Assembly: GCF_018688335.1 (NCBI RefSeq)
Contig: NZ_CP061316.1
Span: 992,001-1,056,000, forward strand
Reading direction: 5' to 3'
Origin: Polynucleobacter sp. AP-Jannik-300A-C4
GTDB taxonomy: Bacteria; Pseudomonadota; Gammaproteobacteria; Burkholderiales; Burkholderiaceae
Length of the DNA: 64,000 nucleotides
Position 1 is the first letter of the stretch. The number at the start of each line of letters is the position of its first letter. The position numbers and the translations under genes are program-made. The notes below the pieces were generated by a model. The model made no database searches. It was not told the DNA's origin and saw nothing but the letters and a program-made list of their open reading frames with translations. Positions 58,314 through 64,000 of the stretch are shown here, piece by piece.

Positions 58314-58679
58314 TTACACTTTCCACAAAATTTGTACGGCATAAGCCGCACAGGCTACGAGATACAACACAGTTAACACTTGCAGTGTTAAACGAATACT
58401 GACGGGCTTGATGTAATCCATCCAGATATCGCGGATACCAATCCAAGCGTGATAGAACAAGCTAATAAAGAATAAAAGCGTCAATAGCTTCATGAGCTGA
58501 TTGCTAAACAATCCAGCCCAACCTTCATATGTCGCGCTACCAGTAATGCAATAGTCAACCAGTAAAACGACTGTGAATACCACCATCACAATGGCAGTAG
58601 CACGCTGAATAATCCACTCTTTAAGGCCGTAATGGGCGCCAACAACTAAGCGCTTCGGTCCAATTTGATAAATAGGCAT
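58314..58679 (-). CDS. sdhD: Succinate dehydrogenase membrane anchor subunit SdhD
   Basis: The 121-residue membrane anchor has three hydrophobic segments and FYHAWIGIRDIWMDY with the heme/quinone-site region. Order sdhC-sdhD-sdhA-sdhB is intact. It follows sdhC by 24 bases. Confidence 0.93.
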   Translation of the reverse strand: MPIYQIGPKRLVVGAHYGLKEWIIQRATAIVMVVFTVVLLVDYCITGSATYEGWAGLFSNQLMKLLTLLFFISLFYHAWIGIRDIWMDYIKPVSIRLTLQVLTVLYLVACAAYAVQILWKV

Positions 58680-58703
58680 TCGATTTCCTTAATGAAGAAG
58701 TGC

Positions 58704-59123
58704 TTAGTACAAGCCAAATAATTTGAGGCCAACAAGCGCAGTCAAAGCGAGGCCCAGGAAAAATACAAAGATCGCTGAGCGATTAGCGTCAGCCTTTTCA
58801 ACACCAATCTCTAAATCAAGCAAGAGGTAGCGGATACCAGCGCAGAAATGGTGCAAGAAAGACCAAATTAAGCCCAAAAGAACAAGTTTTACCAACACGT
58901 GGCCAGTGATTGCCTGGAATTTTTGGTAACTCATCTCTGAAGCTAGGCTTTGATCAAAAAGATAAAGCAAGAAAGGCAACATCAAAAACAGTGCCGCCCC
59001 GCTAATTCGATGAAGAATGGAGACTTTTCCAGCCCAAGGCAATCGGTATTTAATTAGCTGGGCAAGACCAATATTGCGATAAACCGGTCTATCTTTTTTT
59101 GTGTTTTGCTGTGCATCAACCAT
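58704..59123 (-). CDS. sdhC: Succinate dehydrogenase cytochrome b556 subunit SdhC
   Basis: The roughly 139-residue membrane protein has the motif HRISGAALFLMLPFLLYLFD with the family RxSG signature, and FLHHFCAGIRYLLLD with the heme histidine. The ATG at 59123 is used; a TTG lies four codons upstream. It heads the long leftward series and is preceded by a 143-base leader. Confidence 0.93.
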   Translation of the reverse strand: MVDAQQNTKKDRPVYRNIGLAQLIKYRLPWAGKVSILHRISGAALFLMLPFLLYLFDQSLASEMSYQKFQAITGHVLVKLVLLGLIWSFLHHFCAGIRYLLLDLEIGVEKADANRSAIFVFFLGLALTALVGLKLFGLY

Positions 59124-59266
59124 GGGCAATCTCAATCTTTAGGTGGAGGTTCAGTGTGGTTTTGTTGTGTTGCAACATATTCTATTTGAAACCTCAGGGG
59201 AGGTGGGGACTTTTTAGCGTTTAAAGGGGTTAAATAGTGGTTTTTACTGATTTTTGAGTGTACTAC
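59124..59266. other. Leader region between sdhC and the gntR-type gene
   Basis: About 143 bases between two leftward genes. It must hold the sdh promoter if the regulator gene upstream is not read through. I could not identify convincing -10/-35 boxes, and the palindrome seen before mdh is not repeated here. Confidence 0.5.
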
Positions 59267-60004
59267 CTAGTTCAATTTATTGTCGTAGTGCTGATCAGAA
59301 GTGTCGTACCTTGCACGCCGAATTTCTACTGGTTTATTCCCGTAGGTAAATGCAACACGTTCAACCGACAACAAGGCAGAGCCCTCCTGAACCTGAAGAT
59401 GCTTAGCAAGATCTGAATTCGCTAAAACTGCCTTAATTTTTTCTTCCGCCCTCACCATATGAGTGGCGTATTCACTTTCATAAAATGCATACATGGGACC
59501 AGGCCAAGCATTAAGGGCTTCAAGCGTCAGCCCTTCAAAGCGCCCTTCCGGCAACCAAATCTCCTCAAATACGATTGGGCGCCCCGCAGAGCTTTGCACG
59601 CGGTCAATTCGAATAATGGGGTCCCCTGCCTTTAATTTAAGCAATTTAGCTATATAGGCATCGGATTGTGCGATTTCACAGGCTAAAAACTGGTTTCTGA
59701 GGTGCAACTTCTCACCAGAATCAGGCTCTAAGCGTAAAAAACGATACTGAAAGTCTTCTTCTTGGTGGGTGGCTACGAAGGTACCCTTGCCTTGACGTCG
59801 CACCAGTAAATTTTGTGCGGCCAACTCATCAATTGCCTTGCGCACGGTTCCCTGGCTGACTGCATATCGAGCTGCAAGCTCCATCTCACTAGGGATGGCA
59901 TCCCCAGGCAACCATTCTGAGGCCTGCAAACTTGCCAAAATCATGGCTTTAATTTGCTCATAAAGAGGACTAAATGAGGCAATTGGTTCAGATATTAGTG
60001 ACAA
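59267..60004 (-). CDS. GntR-family (HutC/UTRA type) transcription regulator
   Basis: The 245-residue protein has an N-terminal winged helix with SEMELAARYAVSQGTVRKAIDELAAQ (about residues 39-64) and a C-terminal UTRA effector domain with IRIDRVQSSAGRPIVFEEIWLP. Such regulators sense small metabolites. It sits between mdh (divergent) and sdhC (downstream), so control of TCA genes is plausible. A palindrome of 20 bp lies about 46 bases upstream of its ATG. The effector is unknown. Confidence 0.9.
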   Translation of the reverse strand: MSLISEPIASFSPLYEQIKAMILASLQASEWLPGDAIPSEMELAARYAVSQGTVRKAIDELAAQNLLVRRQGKGTFVATHQEEDFQYRFLRLEPDSGEKLHLRNQFLACEIAQSDAYIAKLLKLKAGDPIIRIDRVQSSAGRPIVFEEIWLPEGRFEGLTLEALNAWPGPMYAFYESEYATHMVRAEEKIKAVLANSDLAKHLQVQEGSALLSVERVAFTYGNKPVEIRRARYDTSDQHYDNKLN

Positions 60005-60049
60005 ATTAACTCCACAGCAGCTTCTATTGGATAAAATTCAAGCTTATCT

Positions 60050-60069
60050 CATATCTTATATAAGACATG
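60050..60069. promoter_or_regulatory. Palindrome between the gntR-type gene and mdh
   Basis: CATATCTTATATAAGACATG is a 20-bp palindrome with 9 of 10 pairs matching and a perfect core TCTTATATAAGA. It ends one base before the mdh -35 box. It is the best candidate operator for the adjacent GntR regulator. Confidence 0.65.
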
Positions 60070-60070
60070 A

Positions 60071-60100
60071 TTGACAGTGTAAATGGAAAGTCCATACACT
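60071..60100 (+). promoter_or_regulatory. Sigma70-type promoter of mdh
   Basis: A perfect TTGACA is followed after 18 bases by TACACT (4 of 6 consensus), 54 bases before the mdh ATG. The spacer and boxes contain an imperfect inverted repeat AGTGT...ACACT with ATGGA / TCCAT inside. Confidence 0.65.
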
Positions 60101-60154
60101 TGAATGGATAATAGAAAAGATTTCATTAATTAACCTCAACTGGAGTTATTAGTA

Positions 60155-61144
60155 ATGGCAAAAGCCCCAATGCGTGTTGCAGTCACCGGTGCAGCCGGTC
60201 AAATCGGTTATTCCCTCCTTTTTCGCATCGCTAATGGCGATTTATTAGGCAAAGATCAGCCAGTAATCCTCCAGTTACTAGAGATTCCAGACGAAAAGGC
60301 TCAAAAAGCCTTAGCTGGCGTGATGATGGAATTAGATGATTGCGCATTCCCATTGTTGGCTGGTATGACAGCCCACTCTGACCCGATGACTGCATTCAAG
60401 GATATTGATGTTGCCTTGTTGGTTGGTGCACGTCCTCGTGGCCCTGGCATGGAGCGCAAAGATTTGCTCTCAGCCAATGCTCAGATTTTTACTGCCCAAG
60501 GTAAAGCTTTAAATGCAGTAGCTAAGAAAACTGTGAAAGTATTAGTTGTTGGTAACCCAGCAAATACCAATGCATACATCGCCATGAAGTCTGCTCCAGA
60601 TATTCCTGCAAAGAATTTCACTGCAATGTTGCGCCTCGATCACAACCGCGCGCTCTCTCAATTGGCTAGCAAACTCAATAAGCCAGTTGCTGATATTGAG
60701 AAATTGGTTGTTTGGGGTAACCACAGCCCAACAATGTACCCAGACTATCGTTTTGCAACAGTTGATGGCAAGTCTGTCAAAGACAGCATTAATGACCCAG
60801 CTTGGAATAAAGACACATTCATTCCTACAGTTGGCAAACGTGGCGCCGCCATTATTGAGGCTCGCGGTCTCTCTTCTGCAGCATCTGCTGCGAATGCAGC
60901 AATCGATCACATGCATGACTGGGTTCTGGGCACAAATGGCAAGTGGGTCACCATGGGCATTCCTTCCAAAGGTGAATATGGCATTCCAGCTGAAGTGATT
61001 TACGGCTACCCAGTCATTTGCGAAAATGGTGAATACAAAATGGTTGAAGGCTTAGAAATCGATGAGTTCTCACGTGAGCGCATGAATCACACATTGAACG
61101 AATTGCTTGAAGAGCAAGCAGGCGTTAAACACCTTCTTTCTTAA
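60155..61144 (+). CDS. mdh: Malate dehydrogenase
   Basis: Mdh oxidises malate to oxaloacetate with NAD. The 329-residue protein has [17 protein letters not shown] (NAD loop), [21 protein letters not shown] and the catalytic histidine in [11 protein letters not shown]. It is divergent from the GntR regulator and is followed by a secreted protein gene 12 bases downstream. Confidence 0.97.
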   Translation: MAKAPMRVAVTGAAGQIGYSLLFRIANGDLLGKDQPVILQLLEIPDEKAQKALAGVMMELDDCAFPLLAGMTAHSDPMTAFKDIDVALLVGARPRGPGMERKDLLSANAQIFTAQGKALNAVAKKTVKVLVVGNPANTNAYIAMKSAPDIPAKNFTAMLRLDHNRALSQLASKLNKPVADIEKLVVWGNHSPTMYPDYRFATVDGKSVKDSINDPAWNKDTFIPTVGKRGAAIIEARGLSSAASAANAAIDHMHDWVLGTNGKWVTMGIPSKGEYGIPAEVIYGYPVICENGEYKMVEGLEIDEFSRERMNHTLNELLEEQAGVKHLLS

Positions 61145-61156
61145 GGACTTTCATAT

Positions 61157-61525
61157 ATGAAGCGTACCCTTCTCCTCGTAAGCATGATGGCTGCTGGCTT
61201 TGTTAGCACAGCCGGTGCAAACGAGGCAGTATCGACTTGGACTTGTAGCGAAAGCAAACAATTTAATACGACCGGGACAATGGAAAAGATTCGCCTAACA
61301 TGGCAATCCAAAACTTTTGAACTGGTTCGTGAAAATTCTTTGCCTGGAAGTTTACGTTACAAAAATACTACTAGTGGGCATGATCTAGTGGTGCTTGGTA
61401 ACAAGGCTATGCTTTTTAATATTAAGTCTGGAACTCGTCTTGCAGATTTCTGTCAAACCGCAGAAATGAAAAAGGGTGACCTTCCTCATTTATTCGCTGA
61501 TGCGGAACCATTTACGCAGAACTAA
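61157..61525 (+). CDS. Secreted MliC-like small protein
   Basis: The 122-residue protein has a signal peptide (cleavage after AGA, residue 21). The mature part has WTCSESKQF, IRLTWQSKTFELVR, a SGH-type turn, LGNKAMLFNI and a final FCQ; the two cysteines probably form a disulfide. This pattern resembles the MliC/DUF333-like lysozyme-inhibitor fold, an inference from strand spacing. It lies in the mdh transcript and ends in a strong terminator. Confidence 0.7.
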   Translation: MKRTLLLVSMMAAGFVSTAGANEAVSTWTCSESKQFNTTGTMEKIRLTWQSKTFELVRENSLPGSLRYKNTTSGHDLVVLGNKAMLFNIKSGTRLADFCQTAEMKKGDLPHLFADAEPFTQN

Positions 61526-61547
61526 ATCTTAGCTCTGACTCCACAAT

Positions 61548-61576
61548 AAAAAAGCCGAGAATCTCTCGGCTTTTTT
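61548..61576. terminator. Bidirectional Rho-independent terminator
   Basis: A perfect 7-bp GC-rich stem (GCCGAGA / TCTCGGC) with an ATC loop has A-runs on the left and T-runs on the right, six each. It can end both the mdh unit and the convergent DUF2863 gene. Confidence 0.92.
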
Positions 61577-61606
61577 ACTTTATAAGATTCAAGGTAGACT
61601 GAAATG

Positions 61607-62818
61607 CTAATGAAATAAAGGCTGTTGGGTGGGCGCGTCATCAGGCAACTCTGCATGGACGGCGTCACCCGATCGATCTGGAAACAGAGGGGCTCCGCAA
61701 TCATCACAGAGCTCTGGGTCAAATAGCATTGCATGACGGAAGACATCTTCAACACCCGCATCCCTAAGGGCGTCGGCGATTCGCTTCATCGGACTCTCAT
61801 CGTCCGATAAATCATTCAGGGCATCATTAGCAACACTCTCTCGGTCGTATAAAGGCCAAATCACACCATACACAACCTCAGAGGAGCCCTTTAAGCTAAA
61901 GGAGATTCGATACTCATCAGCTTGATCTTCACCGAATGCACCAACGACACAGGATAATCCAGCCGGAAGAACTCCAAGCGTACTTTCAAGAAAGTTCACG
62001 GCAGCCCGAATGCTTAATGGACGTACCTGCTTATCTGCTAATCGGCAATTTGTAAAATATGCTTCAGGTAATAAGAGCTCAAACTCGCAACCAGGCAAAA
62101 GTGCCGCAATAGGTTCTTGCATCATGTTTTGCCAACCTATCAAGCTGACGCCACGCTCTTGACGTGTTGGCGCATCAGCTTGCCACCGGAAAAGTGGTGA
62201 GCCGGAAGGTGCGGCAACAGCTGCAATAATAAAACGTGGATCAGCCAAAACTGCAATGGTCTCCGACATCTCTCGCAACTCTAACTTGACCTCACTAGCG
62301 CTAATAGCAGCGCTTGCTAAGGCCTCAGTAAGCAGGCGTGTTTGGCAATGTGAGTGTGGCATCTGATCAATGCTGTAAAGCCAGGGAACGATGGATAAGC
62401 GTGCATCAGTGGAAGTGATTGAGCTATGTAATGCAGCGGCTGTAGATTCAATGACGCTCACTGAAAGAGCGCCAGAAGGAATCTGATAGCGGGTATGAGC
62501 AACAATAGGTAAAGCCAATAAAAGAACATCCCAGTTCTGGCCCTCATGCTCCATTAGCAAAGACTCAGCCAGGGTCTCAGCACAGTCTGCAAGTACCTCG
62601 AAGGCCACCGTATTAATTCGAAATGTTTGATCGAGAGCTGCATCAATCACATTTTGATTTTGGCTTTTGAGAAGACGCATTAGGCGAACATTTAAACGTT
62701 CCTCCCAAAACTGATCCTCAATGTGACTCCCGGAAGCTGCCAAGGAAATAGCGTCCGCAACTAGGCGCTCGACATCTGGTGAGGAGCGTTGCGAGGATTT
62801 AGTGCGATGAACAGCCAT
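61607..62818 (-). CDS. DUF2863 family protein
   Basis: The 403-residue protein resembles DUF2863, a conserved Burkholderiales family of unknown function. It has a soluble, acidic sequence with no signal peptide, and a C-terminal ELCDDCGAPLFPDRSGD with a possible metal-binding CxxC. It lies 11 bases after yaaA, so the two form a unit. Confidence 0.82.
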   Translation of the reverse strand: MAVHRTKSSQRSSPDVERLVADAISLAASGSHIEDQFWEERLNVRLMRLLKSQNQNVIDAALDQTFRINTVAFEVLADCAETLAESLLMEHEGQNWDVLLLALPIVAHTRYQIPSGALSVSVIESTAAALHSSITSTDARLSIVPWLYSIDQMPHSHCQTRLLTEALASAAISASEVKLELREMSETIAVLADPRFIIAAVAAPSGSPLFRWQADAPTRQERGVSLIGWQNMMQEPIAALLPGCEFELLLPEAYFTNCRLADKQVRPLSIRAAVNFLESTLGVLPAGLSCVVGAFGEDQADEYRISFSLKGSSEVVYGVIWPLYDRESVANDALNDLSDDESPMKRIADALRDAGVEDVFRHAMLFDPELCDDCGAPLFPDRSGDAVHAELPDDAPTQQPLFH

Positions 62819-62829
62819 GAAGCACTCTC

Positions 62830-63606
62830 CTACCTTCTTTCGGGACGTCTAAATAGCGGCTTTTCTTCTGTAGATTCAGAGGCAACATATTTGTAACCAT
62901 CTAAATTGAAGCCTTTTAGATCCACTGGATTAGATATACGGTTCTCGACCACATAGCGCGCCATCAAGCCCCTAGCCCGCTTGGCATAGAAGGAAATGAT
63001 TTTGTATTTGCCGTCTTTGCCATCCTGAAATACGGGGGAGATGACTGGGCAATCCAAGTTCTTCGCCTGCAAGACCTTAAAGTACTCTTCAGAGGCTAAA
63101 TTGAGGAGAAAAGGCTTCTTCTGCTTCTCCAGCACTGCCTTTAAGGAATTGGTAACACGCTCACCCCAAAACGCATATAAGTCTTTACCTCGAGCATTTT
63201 GAAAGGAGGTGCCCATTTCCAGGCGATAAGGCTGCATTAGATCCAGGGGGCGAAGAGCACCATACAAACCCGAAAGAATGCGAATATGGTCTTGCGCAAA
63301 ATCAAGGGTCTTTTGATTTAGCGTCTTAACATCAAAACCATCATAGACGTCACCATTAAAGGCGTAAATCGCTGGCCTACTATTTTCTTCAGTAAATTTT
63401 TTAGACCAGTCACGGTAGCGCCCCACATTCAGCGCAGCCAATTGATCTGACAGCCCCATGAGATTAGCGACTTCCTGAGGCGAGAGCTTCTTGAGATCCG
63501 CTATCAACTTTGCAGATTCAGAGACGAATTCCGGGAGAGTCGGAGCCTTGACCTTGACCGGTGTTTTGTAATCTAAGGATTTAGCAGGTGAAAGGACGAT
63601 CAGCAT
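62830..63606 (-). CDS. yaaA: Peroxide stress protein YaaA
   Basis: YaaA lowers free iron and limits peroxide damage to DNA. The 258-residue protein has [25 protein letters not shown] and the later [15 protein letters not shown] signature. Length is typical. It is divergent from the partial aminotransferase gene with 68 bases between starts. Confidence 0.95.
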   Translation of the reverse strand: MLIVLSPAKSLDYKTPVKVKAPTLPEFVSESAKLIADLKKLSPQEVANLMGLSDQLAALNVGRYRDWSKKFTEENSRPAIYAFNGDVYDGFDVKTLNQKTLDFAQDHIRILSGLYGALRPLDLMQPYRLEMGTSFQNARGKDLYAFWGERVTNSLKAVLEKQKKPFLLNLASEEYFKVLQAKNLDCPVISPVFQDGKDGKYKIISFYAKRARGLMARYVVENRISNPVDLKGFNLDGYKYVASESTEEKPLFRRPERR

Positions 63607-63674
63607 GGCACAATTTGAGAATGAATAACTACCATTCTAGCGACTACCTACCTTATTTGCCCTAAACCGCCCGC

Positions 63675-64000
63675 ATGAACCAAAATCCCCTACTGACGCC
63701 AGCATTTCCGAGTCGCCTACCAAAAGTAGGAACAACGGTATTTACAGTCATGTCGGCTCTCGCTACAGAGCATCAAGCTATTAACCTAGGGCAAGGCTTT
63801 CCAGACTTTCCATGTGATCGAGAGCTCATATCTCAGGTCAACTCAGCAATGCTGTCTGATCAAAATCAATATCCACCAATGATCGGGGTAGCTGAGTTAC
63901 GTCACGGTGTATCGAAAAAAATATCCACTTTGTATGGTCATGATTACGATCCCGATACAGAAATTACTATCACCGCTGGAGGTACTCAAGGAATCCTGAC
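63675..64000 (+). CDS. Class I/II PLP aminotransferase, N-terminal part (cut by window end)
   Basis: The ATG at 63675 opens a frame that reaches the window end without a stop, giving 108 residues. It reads MNQNPLLTPAFPSRLPKVGT, then NLGQGFPDFPCDRELI, QYPPMIGVAELR and TAGGTQGIL, the N-terminal hallmarks of methionine/kynurenine-type aminotransferases such as YbdL. The catalytic lysine lies outside the window, so the substrate cannot be judged. Confidence 0.85.
   Translation, partial: MNQNPLLTPAFPSRLPKVGTTVFTVMSALATEHQAINLGQGFPDFPCDRELISQVNSAMLSDQNQYPPMIGVAELRHGVSKKISTLYGHDYDPDTEITITAGGTQGIL

Noticed and set aside
1..64000. tRNA, rRNA, CRISPR, IS elements, integrases, phage genes or att sites
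   Set aside because: I looked for them in gaps and at gene ends and found none; the gaps are too short and the genes are ordinary chromosomal ones.

Overview
The window looks like a chromosomal segment of a free-living freshwater betaproteobacterium of the Burkholderiales, most like Polynucleobacter. This rests on gene order (truA-trpF-trpB-trpA-accD-folC-SPOR-cvpA-purF-metZ, leuCDB-asd-fimV, sdhCDAB-sdhE-gltA next to gntR/mdh), moderate GC and very tight packing. I recognise the families from protein sequence; no database was searched. I saw no tRNA, rRNA, CRISPR array, IS element or integrase, and no gene-free stretch longer than about 200 bases.

Region 1 (1-19310) is housekeeping: the tail of a DUF3108 protein, a K+ channel, a leftward mltG-tmk-holB-tatD-ankyrin unit, ygfZ, an NRDE protein, two hotdog thioesterases, selO, msrB, yciB-bolA, a parvulin isomerase, gloA, an acyltransferase-like gene with a DUF1289 gene, an ABC-F ATPase, a queuosine-precursor transporter, a glutaryl-CoA dehydrogenase-type gene, tRNA 2-selenouridine synthase and a DUF442 sulfur protein.

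Region 2 (19364-36666) is a sulfur-oxidation island. A leftward series starts with the ArsR-type regulator soxR and continues soxC-soxD-soxY-soxZ-soxA-soxX-soxB, then a DsrE-like protein, a metallo-beta-lactamase-fold protein, a small cytochrome c and three YeeE/YedE thiosulfate/sulfur-transporter genes. Divergent from soxR are modB-modC (molybdate import, plausibly for the Mo enzyme SoxC) with no modA in the window. A second leftward set holds a secreted rhodanese, a pair of YeeE/YedE half-transporters, a tiny secreted protein with four NPCGP repeats, a His-rich conserved protein of unknown function, a secreted two-domain sulfurtransferase and a small DUF2892 membrane protein. A rightward high-potential iron-sulfur protein (HiPIP) gene closes the island. 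An almost identical 20-bp motif lies upstream of soxR/modB and of the secreted rhodanese, which suggests one regulon.

Region 3 (36726-59123) is an unbroken series of 24 leftward genes: sdhCDAB-sdhE, gltA, leuC, an entericidin-like lipoprotein, leuD, leuB, asd, fimV, truA, trpFBA, accD, folC, a SPOR protein, cvpA, purF, metZ, a methyltransferase and a Crp/Fnr regulator. Together they cover the TCA cycle, leucine, tryptophan, aspartate-family, fatty-acid, folate, purine and sulfur amino-acid metabolism.

Region 4 (59267-64000) has a GntR/UTRA regulator divergent from mdh, with a near-perfect 20-bp palindrome abutting a recognisable mdh promoter, then a secreted MliC-like protein, a DUF2863 gene, yaaA and the start of an aminotransferase gene cut by the window edge.

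The best candidates for something undescribed are the NPCGP-repeat protein paired with the His-rich protein inside the sulfur island, and the putative SoxR operator pair.
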